DNA of 38,419 bases from assembly GCF_013694095.1 (NCBI RefSeq), contig NZ_JACEFB010000022.1:1-38419 (forward strand), written 5' to 3'. The DNA comes from Thermogemmata fonticola (GTDB taxonomy: Bacteria; Planctomycetota; Planctomycetia; Gemmatales; Gemmataceae). Of this stretch, positions 16,201 to 23,961 are shown piece by piece; positions within the stretch are counted from its first letter, which is position 1; each line of letters opens with the position of its first letter. The translations under genes were made by a program, and so were the position numbers. Below the pieces are notes generated by a model. That model saw only the letters and a program-made list of their open reading frames with translations. It ran no database searches and was not told the origin of the DNA.

Positions 16201-17345
16201 CCCAGTTGATCCTGAGCAAAGACAATACGGCGGCCCGCCTGCTCTCCCGTCCGGGAGAGGCAATTTACAACGATCAAAGCGGGCTGGTCGAAGGCAATGA
16301 ACCGTTCCAGGTGGTCTGGTTGCCGGAATCCCGACGGGTGGAAATCCTGGAACAGTTGCGGCAGCGTGCCCAGGAGCGCTGGCCAGCTCCTATTGTTTTC
16401 GCCGGCCACACCCATGCGGATGTCACAGCCAATCCTGCCTTGCAGCACCTGTGGGACCACCCCGCACCCGCTAAGGCCCCCCTCGTGTGGGTGGGCGACC
16501 CCGTGGCAATCCGGCCCCCCACTGCCGTCCCCTTCCGCTCGCAGGGCGGCGCCCATCTCCTGCTCATCGGCCAGAATGAGGAAGCCGCCCGCGGACTCAT
16601 CACCGCCGCCTGCCTGAGCTTACTGCCCCAATTGAGCCGGGAGGAACCTTCCCCTTCCCTCGTCCTTTTGGATGGCACTCCCGACGATGCCGAAATGGCC
16701 GACTTCTTCCCGCGGCTCGCGCAAATGTTCCCCCCCCTCTATCTCCCCCTGCGTAGCCAGCTCGCCTCCGCGCTGGCCGAACTGGGAGCCGATCTCCAGC
16801 ACCGGGCGAACCAGGCCGCCAGTCCGGAATCCCGCAAGCGCTTCCTGCTCATCTTCGGCATCCAGCGCTTCCGCGAGTTACGCAAGGCTGAGGACGACTT
16901 CGGCTTCGCCCGCCGAGCTGCGGACCGAGAAACCACTCCGGCAGAACACCTGGCCACCCTCCTGCGGGATGGTCCCGCCCTCGGCCTCCACACCATCATC
17001 TGGTGCGACTCGCTGACCAACTTACAGCGGACCTTCGAGCGCTCGCAGCTCCGAGACTTCGCCTGGCGTGTGCTCTTTCAAATGAGTCCGAATGATTCCA
17101 GCCACTTGATGGACTCTCCCGCCGCTGCCCGCTTAGGACGCCACCGGGCCTTGCTCCTTACTGAAGAGAGCGAACGGCCGGAAAAGTTCCGCCCCTACGG
17201 CATCCCGCCGGTGGAATGGCTCCAGCGTCTCGCCGCCAAATGGCAGCAGCATCGCTCACAAAAGCTGGCAGTTCACCCTGCCGCCTCACCGCAAACAGTA
17301 GAACATGCTTTTGACATCTCGAAGACACTGCCCGAAACCCTCTGA
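13263..17345 (+). CDS. Membrane-anchored FtsK/SpoIIIE-family ATPase of a type VII secretion-like system
   Basis: The 1360-residue protein has a long N-terminal coiled coil (about 35-190). Two closely spaced membrane segments follow (about 242-293, starting WRVAFAAALLTAALSV), then a second coiled coil (about 295-455). The FtsK/SpoIIIE domain has Walker A GKTGSGKS (793-800) and Walker B LLIIDEF (Asp912, Glu913). A further C-terminal ATPase-like domain (from about residue 1090) has a degenerate nucleotide loop (LLLIGQNEEAARG). Tandem ATPase domains with a weak second site recall EssC/EccC of type VII secretion. GTG 13263 is chosen because GGAGG lies at 13249-13253; ATG 13194 in the same frame lacks a ribosome site. 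FtsK-type DNA pumping is less likely given the WXG100-like neighbours. Confidence 0.9.
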   Translation: MSGPDAPVMSPPGGGTQQASSNRQITETLSLPRQSWFEQQYEAFQQLLAIHQERQTVEAEITAAWEAEREKAEWDLQRQRKSIEQTRTEQLSRLEAEHQQALEALQQHHQSEEYALHRQRDELLHELDRKYHQARKQGEEDYQDQLWRADSLLEAGEKAAKEQWEAAQRQAAAAQEQLEKMGQILDRVLQLHHLQRADIPVPVELPPPTPDEPAVRLQKCLDLAQEQIEQWQQLRWPHWRGWRVAFAAALLTAALSVPPAFLLLPPLGASLAALLITGPATPILTWLWHRQVRQRLLKRGRQLAETLANAERAARLLSDAANSQYAQEMLLQKEKHAERRRRADEHYLPLLQNQKERYENQRQRLMTDFEHKIQKAREQFQTQLERLKQGYAQARQEAESRFASQLAEAEAACASRLKAAEAVRESSWQKLSERWNAVIEQVSTTVAALRQANDIFFPPWSRWQSLPPPPWPTRVPWGIRYGDFLLDLAALPGGQSHAGRCSLPDTLLGRFPAFIPFPNRSVMLLRVRDEGRAAGVAVLQNLMLRFLTGLPPGKVRFTIVDPVGLGENFAAFMHLADYDEKLISGHIWTEPRDIEQRLADLTEHVTSVIQKYLRSQFSSIEEYNEAAGEVAEPYRVLVVANFPAGFTPEAAQRLLSLAATGPSCGVCVLLSADTRQAMPRDFSLSALEALSLTLTWKEGRFVPKDAVLSAFPLELEAPPDVAALTELIRRAGAASLQAGRVEVPFDFIAPPADQVWTADASRTLAVPIGRAGATRRQVFRLGEGTAQHALVAGKTGSGKSTLLHALITNLALMYSPDEVELYLIDFKEGVEFQWYAALRLPHARVVAIESEREFGLSVLQRLDGLLRERGEQFRQAGVNELSAYRQWQKREVAAGRLPPDAARCPRVLLIIDEFQQLFVEDDKLAQEAALLLDRLVRQGRAFGIHVLLGSQTLGGAYSLPRSTLDQMAVRIALQCSDADAQLILSKDNTAARLLSRPGEAIYNDQSGLVEGNEPFQVVWLPESRRVEILEQLRQRAQERWPAPIVFAGHTHADVTANPALQHLWDHPAPAKAPLVWVGDPVAIRPPTAVPFRSQGGAHLLLIGQNEEAARGLITAACLSLLPQLSREEPSPSLVLLDGTPDDAEMADFFPRLAQMFPPLYLPLRSQLASALAELGADLQHRANQAASPESRKRFLLIFGIQRFRELRKAEDDFGFARRAADRETTPAEHLATLLRDGPALGLHTIIWCDSLTNLQRTFERSQLRDFAWRVLFQMSPNDSSHLMDSPAAARLGRHRALLLTEESERPEKFRPYGIPPVEWLQRLAAKWQQHRSQKLAVHPAASPQTVEHAFDISKTLPETL

Positions 17346-17394
17346 TCCTATCGCGGACAGCCTCGCGAATTCCCCTCAGGAGAGAGAAGTTGGA

Positions 17395-18453
17395 TCAGTA
17401 TCTCTCCCGTGACAATGGGCCACTCCGGGGAGCAAGATAGGCCTGGAGAAAGAGGGACCAGTGTTGCCAACGACTCAGGCGGACCCGTTGATTGAGAACC
17501 TCTGGCCCCGCCTGGTTCACTCGTTCGAGCAGATGCTGATACAGGGCGGTCATCAAGGAGAAGACGGCGCGGGAACGGGGCGGCAACAGGCGGAGGAGCG
17601 GTAGAGCCTGACGGAAGTAGCTCCGGGCGCGGTCCACTTGCCAGCGGATGAGCTGCGCCAGAGCGGGACGGCAGGCGGAGTCGGACCAGCGTTCCACCGG
17701 ACAGCCGAAAGCGGCCAATTCATCCTGGGGCAGATAGACGCGATTCCGGCGCAGGTCTTCACCCAAATCCCGCAGGATATTCGTCAGTTGGAAGGCGATG
17801 CCCGCAGCGATCGCTGCCGGTTCCGCCTCACTCCAAGGCACGCCGCGGCGCAAGCCCCAAATCGCCAGACAGGCCAGCCCCACGGCGGAAGCGACACGCC
17901 AACAGTACGCATACAACTCGGCAAAGGAAGCGAAGCGGACCGGTCCGGCATCCTGAGCCACACCTTCTAGCACGGCGTAGAGCCATGCGGGCTGAATGGA
18001 GAAACGGCGGATCGTATCGACCAAGGCAGGATGCACCGGATGCGTCGGCTGGCCGCGAAGGGCCAGTTCCAGCCCGTGCCGCCAAAGGTTCAGGGCATCC
18101 GTGGCTGGCGGCGATGCTGCCAGATCACCCGGCCGTTTGCTATCGAAACGGGACAGGGCGGCATCCGGATCCGGCTGGGAGGTGAAAGAGGATGGCACAG
18201 GTACGCCCTGTTCCGCTTGGCCCTCGCCATCCATGAGATCGTCACTGAGACGGAGAAAGGCATACAAGGCCTGCATCCCCCGGCGCTGGTGGGGCGGCAG
18301 CAGCCAGAAGGTCAGAGGAAAGGAGCTGCGGACCTGCTGGCACAAGCGGCGGCAATAGGTGTACGAAGCCGCCAAGTCCCACGGCTGATCGGATGTGCCT
18401 GGAGCTAGAGGCAGCGGGGGAAACGTCACACCGAAGACAGCCTCGAATTTCAC
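17395..18453 (-). CDS. Squalene/phytoene synthase family protein
   Basis: The 352-residue enzyme has both metal-binding aspartate motifs: DDLMD (71-75) and NILRDLGED (225-233, with Asp229 and Asp233), the latter followed by RRNRVYLP. These enzymes condense two prenyl diphosphates head to head. Related planctomycete proteins are of the HpnC/HpnD or CrtB type, so the product could be a squalene precursor, squalene or phytoene; sequence alone does not decide. The GTG start at 18453 overlaps the stop of the adaptor gene (GTGA), indicating coupled translation with an exporter operon, an unusual partner for this enzyme. Confidence 0.9.
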   Translation of the reverse strand: MKFEAVFGVTFPPLPLAPGTSDQPWDLAASYTYCRRLCQQVRSSFPLTFWLLPPHQRRGMQALYAFLRLSDDLMDGEGQAEQGVPVPSSFTSQPDPDAALSRFDSKRPGDLAASPPATDALNLWRHGLELALRGQPTHPVHPALVDTIRRFSIQPAWLYAVLEGVAQDAGPVRFASFAELYAYCWRVASAVGLACLAIWGLRRGVPWSEAEPAAIAAGIAFQLTNILRDLGEDLRRNRVYLPQDELAAFGCPVERWSDSACRPALAQLIRWQVDRARSYFRQALPLLRLLPPRSRAVFSLMTALYQHLLERVNQAGPEVLNQRVRLSRWQHWSLFLQAYLAPRSGPLSRERY

Positions 18454-19589
18454 TGGCCCAAAGCAACACGGACCCGCTGGCCAACCCGCAGGGGCGGCTT
18501 TTTCGCCGGAGCTGGGTCTTCCACTTCGATGATCGCTTCCAGGACACGAGTGTCGTTACCGGACAACAGGCTTTCGCCATTGGAGCGCTTAGGCAGGAAG
18601 GTCCCGCTGATGCGCCGCAACGTGCCGCTGTAAGTCAGGCGCGGGTCGGTGTGGTCGTAGATGGTCACCGTTTTGCCGATCAGGTCTGGGGTGACGCGGT
18701 GGGCGAAGTCCGCCTCGATTTCGGCCCGTACGATCCGTTTGCCTTCGGGAATCAGCCACAAGGCCGGCTCGCGCGTGCTGATGCCCATCGTGGTCCCTGG
18801 GCTGATAGTGATTCGCTCGACCGTGCCGGCGGATTTGGCCCGCACCGTGCACAGGTCGATCGCCGTTTGGGCTTTGGACACCTCGGCTTCCACCCGTTTC
18901 ATCGCGGCCAGGGCCTGGCGGACTTTGACCTGCGGGTCCAGGGCACGCAACTGAGCCAGCCGGGCCTGTTCGACACCCAATTCGTTCAAGGCGATCACGT
19001 ACTTGGCGTTGGCCTCGAAGAGCTTATCGTCATCCTGGAGTTTCTTGCGGATTTCTTCCTCGCTCAATTTGGGTTGGGCCTGATTCCGCCAGAAGTTTTC
19101 GAGGTTATCCCGGATAAGGTTGTAGAGGCGGGAATGAATGCGGACTTTTTCTTCCGCACTGGCGACCACTTTTTCCATAATGGCCACGCTTTTGGCATGC
19201 TGGTCTGCGGCAACTTTCGCCTCGTCCAAGCGGGTTTGGGCCAGCTCGAGTTCCGCTTTAGCGATCTCGAGGTCGCGCTGCAAAAGGGACGTATCGAAGG
19301 CATAGAGGCGGTCGCCGGCGCGCACGATCTGCTGCTCTTTGACGAAGACTTCCGCGATCGTTCCCGATTGCAGCACGGGGGGCAGGCCGTAGGCCACGGG
19401 CGGCGGATCGGTATCCACGGTTCCCAGAACAATGAGGCCGGTGGGGCGGACCGCCGGAGTAGAAAAGCGGTTGGACGCTGAGGTTTCCCCCTGGCCCTGG
19501 GTCAATGCCTTGGCTCCAAAGAGGCTGACCGCGAGCAAGGCTGCCCCCAGCAGGGCCATGGCCGGTCGCACGCGGAAACGCAACACCAT
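18450..19589 (-). CDS. HlyD/DevB-type periplasmic adaptor protein of an ABC exporter
   Basis: The 379-residue protein has one N-terminal membrane anchor (about 10-27), a barrel/lipoyl part (VLQSGTIAEVFVKEQQIVRAGDRLY), a long helical hairpin (LEIAKAELELAQTRL onward) and a C-terminal barrel (TVERITISPGTTMGIS). It should link the inner-membrane permease and ATPase to an outer-membrane channel. ATG 19589 is chosen because GGAG lies eight bases upstream and the hydrophobic anchor follows directly; the frame remains open 76 codons further upstream into the ATPase gene. No outer-membrane channel gene is present in the window. Confidence 0.85.
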   Translation of the reverse strand: MVLRFRVRPAMALLGAALLAVSLFGAKALTQGQGETSASNRFSTPAVRPTGLIVLGTVDTDPPPVAYGLPPVLQSGTIAEVFVKEQQIVRAGDRLYAFDTSLLQRDLEIAKAELELAQTRLDEAKVAADQHAKSVAIMEKVVASAEEKVRIHSRLYNLIRDNLENFWRNQAQPKLSEEEIRKKLQDDDKLFEANAKYVIALNELGVEQARLAQLRALDPQVKVRQALAAMKRVEAEVSKAQTAIDLCTVRAKSAGTVERITISPGTTMGISTREPALWLIPEGKRIVRAEIEADFAHRVTPDLIGKTVTIYDHTDPRLTYSGTLRRISGTFLPKRSNGESLLSGNDTRVLEAIIEVEDPAPAKKPPLRVGQRVRVALGQ

Positions 19590-19654
19590 GGCATGGTCTC
19601 CGTTCGGCAAGTTGGGAATCCTCCAGCCCTCGGCGGGCACCGAGCCAAGTGCCT

Positions 19655-20368
19655 CTAAGCCGGCAAGCCACGCTCTTCCAGATATCCATCTTCCAGATGG
19701 TAATGGACATCCACATAGGGCAGCAGACGGTGATCGTGGGAAACGACCAGCACGGCCGCCTGGCGTTCGTGGGCTGCCGCCCGCAGGAGTTCCATCACCT
19801 TCTGGCCGTTTTCCCAATCCAGGGCGGAGGTTGGCTCATCCGCGAAGACAAACGCTGGGTTTTTCACCAAGGCCCGCGCGATGGCCACCCGCTGCTTTTC
19901 TCCGCCGGAGAGTTGGGCTGGCTTTTTCCCCTGAAGTTTAACCAGGCCAAGCCGCTCCAGCAACTCATCGACCCGGCGGCGCGCTTCCCGCCGATCACCG
20001 CACCAGTGCAGGACAATCTCCAACTGCTGACGCGCGGTCAGCGCAGGAAGCAAATTATACCCCTGGAAGATAAAGCCGGTGTGCCGGCGGCGGTAGCTTT
20101 CCCGTTCCGCGGCATTCATCTGCCACAGATCACGGAGGCGGCCTTCTTCATCCACCAGGACCTGCCCGGCATCCGGTTCGAGCAAGCCGGAGAGAACAGC
20201 CAGCAGGGTGGACTTGCCCGAACCGCTCGGCCCCATCAGAAGTACCAATTGGCCTGGGTACAATTCCAGCGTGCACTCATGCAGCACCACCCGGCGGCTG
20301 TCCCCATCGCCGTAGGTCTTGACCAATCGCAGGCCCCGAAGAACAGGGGTCGTACCCGAACGCGGCAT
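19655..20368 (-). CDS. ABC transporter ATP-binding protein (LolD/MacB/DevA type)
   Basis: The 237-residue ATPase has Walker [10 protein letters not shown] (46-54), the Q-loop in FIFQGYN, signature [15 protein letters not shown], Walker [13 protein letters not shown] and the switch histidine in VVSHDHR. The size and the [11 protein letters not shown] segment match the DevA/MacB/LolD branch, which powers exporters with FtsX-like permeases. It lies between the permease gene (168-base gap, with repeats) and the HlyD-type adaptor gene (65-base gap), completing a DevBCA-like set. Confidence 0.92.
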   Translation of the reverse strand: MPRSGTTPVLRGLRLVKTYGDGDSRRVVLHECTLELYPGQLVLLMGPSGSGKSTLLAVLSGLLEPDAGQVLVDEEGRLRDLWQMNAAERESYRRRHTGFIFQGYNLLPALTARQQLEIVLHWCGDRREARRRVDELLERLGLVKLQGKKPAQLSGGEKQRVAIARALVKNPAFVFADEPTSALDWENGQKVMELLRAAAHERQAAVLVVSHDHRLLPYVDVHYHLEDGYLEERGLPA

Positions 20369-20396
20369 ACAGCAGGCGTCTCCTCCTTTCTCCGCT

Positions 20397-20446
20397 GCTA
20401 CATCCTGAGTGCGTCTCTTGCGCTACATCCTGGGCATGTCTCCTGC
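20397..20446. repeat. Two tandem 25-bp repeats between permease and ATPase genes
   Basis: GCTACATCCTG occurs at 20397-20407 and 20422-20432, and GTCTCYTGCG at 20413-20422 and 20438-20447, so the period is 25 bases. Degenerate further traces follow, such as AGTCCGA at 20452 and 20482. The array fills much of the 169-base gap inside the operon. Confidence 0.7.
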
Positions 20447-20537
20447 GGCCCAGTCCGAGCTTGGCGTGTCTATCACGGCTTAGTCCGAACCCATCCGCTC
20501 AGCGTAACAACGCCTGCTCCCCGCAGCAACAGCTCCT

Positions 20538-21704
20538 TCAACGCAGCAGGGTCATCGGCTCGATCTGCTGCACGCTCCGCAAGGCGAATAGACCCGCCAG
20601 TAAGGCCATTGCCACCGTGAGCACAGCGGTACCCGCCAGAATCTGCCACCGCAGGTCCACATCGGTTGCAAACTGCAACGCCAGATATTTCAAACCGAGG
20701 CACACCGGATACGCCAAAGACACTCCTATGACACCGATCCAGAAGGCCTGGGTGACGACCAGCCCGGCGATCCGCCAGCGGGGAACACCCAGTGCTAGCA
20801 AGATGGCAAACTCCCGCGCGTTGGCCGCCGTGGCAGAATAGAGCGTCTGCGCTGTGATCACCATGCCGACAATTAGGCCCAGAAAGGCGGCGTAGCCGAT
20901 CGCCAGCCCGGCCTTGGTGCGTGTCAGCCAATACCAGCGGGAGCCGAAGGAGAACTCCGCCGCGGTATAAGCGGTCATATCGTCGGCGTAACGCTCTCGC
21001 AGATATCGGGCCACCTCCTGTGCGCGCTGGGGGGAATCACACCGTGCTAGCAGATATGTGACGTGGTCGGCAGGTAACAGCGGGCCAAGCAACTGCCGGG
21101 CGGTGTACAGGGAACAAAAAACCCACGGCGCCGCCAGGCTCTTCAAGCCGCGAACCGTCCCGACCACCGTCACCTCTTTGCCGTTGATCTTGGGCTTTGG
21201 GCCGTGGGCGTCCTCCAGCCCCAACCGCTTGACGTCGGATTCATCCACGATGATGGCGAAGGGCATCGTCAGGGCGTCCCGTTGTTCCTTCGTCAGCAGG
21301 GTGAGGGCGCCGGCCGCGCCATCATCGAGCGAACTGCCGAGTAGGAAGCACAACTCGGTCCCCCCCGTCGGCTTGGTGAAATTGGCGAAGTTAGCGATGT
21401 ACACCTCCGGCATGTGGACTCCCGGCAAACCCGCGACCCGGCTGAGGAAAGTCTTGGGAATCGGCTTGCCCAGATCCACGCTGGGGACTGCGGTGGAACC
21501 GATCCAAAGATCGGCGGAGGTGTAGTCGATGGGAATGGAGGTAATTTTGAACAGGCCCAGGAGCAGCCCGACCTGCAAGGCAATAAGCACGGCGGAGAAC
21601 GCCACCGCCAACACCCCAGCGGTGTAGCGGGCGCGTTCATGCCAGAGCATTTGCAAGGCGTAACGCATCGTATTCGATCGGATGCGGGACTGCGGAACCT
21701 TCAC
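20538..21704 (-). CDS. DevC/FtsX-type ABC transporter permease
   Basis: The 388-residue protein has an N-terminal membrane helix (about 28-52), a large extracytoplasmic domain (about 55-265), then three more helices (TKAGLAIGYAAFLGLIVGMV, WIGVIGVSLAYPVCLGL, AGTAVLTVAMALLAGLFAL). The cytoplasmic loop ANAREFAILLALGVPRWRI is typical of DevC/MacB-like permeases. The GTG start at 21704 lies four bases after the asparagine synthase stop; ATG 21668 (MRYALQML) is an alternative with no better ribosome site. It should work with the ATPase and adaptor encoded downstream. Confidence 0.85.
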   Translation of the reverse strand: MKVPQSRIRSNTMRYALQMLWHERARYTAGVLAVAFSAVLIALQVGLLLGLFKITSIPIDYTSADLWIGSTAVPSVDLGKPIPKTFLSRVAGLPGVHMPEVYIANFANFTKPTGGTELCFLLGSSLDDGAAGALTLLTKEQRDALTMPFAIIVDESDVKRLGLEDAHGPKPKINGKEVTVVGTVRGLKSLAAPWVFCSLYTARQLLGPLLPADHVTYLLARCDSPQRAQEVARYLRERYADDMTAYTAAEFSFGSRWYWLTRTKAGLAIGYAAFLGLIVGMVITAQTLYSATAANAREFAILLALGVPRWRIAGLVVTQAFWIGVIGVSLAYPVCLGLKYLALQFATDVDLRWQILAGTAVLTVAMALLAGLFALRSVQQIEPMTLLR

Positions 21705-21708
21705 TTTC

Positions 21709-23802
21709 CTAGGCTGAAGCGGCTGCTGAAGGAGTCACGGCTGTATCCGTCTCTCGGCGCGGGGCGCGTTGGAGGACGGGCCGGCCGCCTTGTTGGGCCA
21801 CCCAGGCTTCGACTGCACGCGTGGAACCGTGCAGGCAATGCGGCACTTCGCACAAGTCCCCGCTGATGTACAAATGATGCCACAGTTGGGTGGCTGTCAC
21901 CGCGGTCAGACCCATCTCCAGACTGGTCCGCAACCAACCCCGGCCAGGCCGTTGCAGCCGCTGCCGAGCCTCGGCCACCACCTTGGCATCGAACAAGCCT
22001 GTCTTGGCCAGGGATTCGGGAGACAGAACCTGGTCGATCCAACGTTGCGCCCCCATTTTGGCCCAGGAATCCATCGGCGCCCGGAACATATGCTTGCGCC
22101 GCCACGCAATCTCCGGCGGCAGCCAGCGCCGGGCCACCAGACGTTCAATGTACTTGTCCCGGAACAAGCCGCGGAGTTTCCACCGGGGATGCAACCGGGC
22201 CATGAAGGCGATCACGTCCTCGTCCAGAAAGGCATAGCGGCTCTCTACTGAGGAATGCATGGCGATCCGATCCCCTTTGCTGGCCAGCAAATGCCCTGGC
22301 AGCATGATCCGGGCGCCGAAATACATCTGCCGGTGGAACGGATGCCAGCGCATAAGGTTTTCGGGCAGCTCCAGGTCTTCCAGGGCCGAATGCCGCAAGG
22401 CATGTTCCCGCGCCGCTCCCGTGAAAAAGCGCAGCTTGTTCAAGCTCATGATGCCGTACAGGTCGAACCAGCCGTTGGGTCCTCCCATCTGCTTTTGCGT
22501 CTCGCGATAGATCGCATAGGGGAAGCGCGGATGCCCCCGCAGCCAGAGCATCACGGAGCGCAGGGAATACCCCAACGGCAAGCCCGGAATCCGATCCAGC
22601 CAGCCGGTCAAACGGTGAATCTTGAACCAGGGATAACCGGCGAGCCATTCGTCGGCTCCTTCCCCGGTCAGCACGACTTTGTATCCGTGCTCGTGCACCG
22701 CGCGGGCTAAATGCATCAGTCCCAGGCAGGAGGTGTCGATTACCGGGAACTCTGCCGTGGCGATTAACTCCGGATACCCCAGGCGCAGCTCCTCATGCCC
22801 GCAATTCACAATAACCGGCTCGCAACCGAGATACCGGGCCGTGTGCAGCGCTTCCGCCGTTTCGTTCAATCCGGGAGCCTGGACTGCCACGGTAAATGTC
22901 GGAATGGGCCGCCCCAGCACCTTATTGGCCAGGGCCACCACCAGGCTCGAATCCACCCCGCCAGACAAATACGCCACCACCGGCACATCCGCATGCTGCA
23001 AGCGGCGCTGCACGCTTTGCAACAGCACCGCCTCGTATTCCTCGACCACTCGCTCACCCTGGTCGAACGCCCGCACTTCCTGGCCGCGGTCCGGGTATTC
23101 CACCTGCCAGTACACCCGCTGGCGGACCGCTTCCTGCGGCGTCAGAGAAGCACCCAGGCGCAGATGGAGAAACCGGCCGGGAATCAAGCACTGGATACCC
23201 GCGAAGACCGTCGCTGGCCCCGGCATCGCAAAAAAGGTGAAGATGTGATTGAGACCCTGGAGGTCCGGCTGGCGCGCCACCAAACCGCTGGCCAAGATCG
23301 CCTTGATCTCCGACGCAAACAGCAGCCAATCCGAGCCATCATGCCGGACCACGGTGTAGAACAGAGGGCAGATGCCGGCGCGATCCCGTGCCAAAAGCAC
23401 TTCGCGCCGACGGCTGTCATAAAGGCAAAAGGCAAACTGTCCGCGGACGTGCTCCAGCATTTGTGGGCCGTACTCCTCCCACAAATGCGGCAATAACTCC
23501 GTATCGGTGTGCGTCCGGAAGCGGTGTCCTTTCCCTTCTAGCCGCGGACGGAGCTGCGGGTAGTCGTACAACTCGCCGTTGAACACGGCCCAGACGCTGC
23601 CGTCCTCATTACTGACCGGCTGGCGGCCATCATCCAGCCCGAAGATGGACAGACGGCGATTTGCCAGATGGAGGCCGGATGCCACATAAAAACCGTCCTC
23701 ATCCGGACCGCGGTGCATCAGAACCTCCGCCATCGTCGGCACAATGGAGGGAGGCGGGGTGCGTACCCCTTGCAGATCAATCATACCCGCTATTCCGCAC
23801 AT
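21709..23802 (-). CDS. asnB: Asparagine synthase (glutamine-hydrolysing)
   Basis: The 697-residue protein begins MCGIAGMIDLQG, so Cys2 is the class II glutaminase nucleophile, followed by HRGPDEDG, FNGELYDY and DRAGICPLFY. The synthetase domain has the pyrophosphate loop YLSGGVDSS and TGEGADEWLAGYPW. It is about 50-150 residues longer than common AsnB enzymes; the extra length is mainly at the C-terminus. AsnB-like enzymes in biosynthetic clusters often amidate other carboxylates. Its placement between an SDR and exporter genes suggests such a role, though ordinary asparagine synthesis is possible. ATG 23802 follows AAGGATG. Confidence 0.92.
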   Translation of the reverse strand: MCGIAGMIDLQGVRTPPPSIVPTMAEVLMHRGPDEDGFYVASGLHLANRRLSIFGLDDGRQPVSNEDGSVWAVFNGELYDYPQLRPRLEGKGHRFRTHTDTELLPHLWEEYGPQMLEHVRGQFAFCLYDSRRREVLLARDRAGICPLFYTVVRHDGSDWLLFASEIKAILASGLVARQPDLQGLNHIFTFFAMPGPATVFAGIQCLIPGRFLHLRLGASLTPQEAVRQRVYWQVEYPDRGQEVRAFDQGERVVEEYEAVLLQSVQRRLQHADVPVVAYLSGGVDSSLVVALANKVLGRPIPTFTVAVQAPGLNETAEALHTARYLGCEPVIVNCGHEELRLGYPELIATAEFPVIDTSCLGLMHLARAVHEHGYKVVLTGEGADEWLAGYPWFKIHRLTGWLDRIPGLPLGYSLRSVMLWLRGHPRFPYAIYRETQKQMGGPNGWFDLYGIMSLNKLRFFTGAAREHALRHSALEDLELPENLMRWHPFHRQMYFGARIMLPGHLLASKGDRIAMHSSVESRYAFLDEDVIAFMARLHPRWKLRGLFRDKYIERLVARRWLPPEIAWRRKHMFRAPMDSWAKMGAQRWIDQVLSPESLAKTGLFDAKVVAEARQRLQRPGRGWLRTSLEMGLTAVTATQLWHHLYISGDLCEVPHCLHGSTRAVEAWVAQQGGRPVLQRAPRRETDTAVTPSAAASA

Positions 23803-23914
23803 CGCTGTCCATCCTTATCGGGTGCCATTGACTCCATCCGTCGGAAAACACTCACATCCTGCTGCATCCTCGCCCCTTCGGAATCCTCCGCCCAGGGTTG
23901 ACCGCCGCGTCTCG

Positions 23915-23961
23915 AATCATGATCGCCCTACGATCCCAAATCATGATCGCCCTACGATCCC
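23915..23961. repeat. Two tandem 24-bp repeats overlapping the end of the SDR gene
   Basis: Two identical 23-base blocks start at 23915 and 23939, each containing ATGATC-G-CCCTACGATC. The second block reaches into the SDR gene and supplies its TAG stop codon on the minus strand. The modules ATGATC and CCCTACGATC also occur, with a four-base spacer, at 11666-11685. Confidence 0.85.

Noticed and set aside
17342-17398. CTGATCC / GGATCAG inverted repeat between convergent genes as a terminator
   Set aside because: The 7-bp arms are 43 bases apart, with no T-tract; pairing is likely chance.
18393-19481. Long plus-strand open frame (362 codons) opposite the HlyD-type adaptor gene
   Set aside because: It is a codon-bias shadow of the adaptor coding strand, with no conserved motif.
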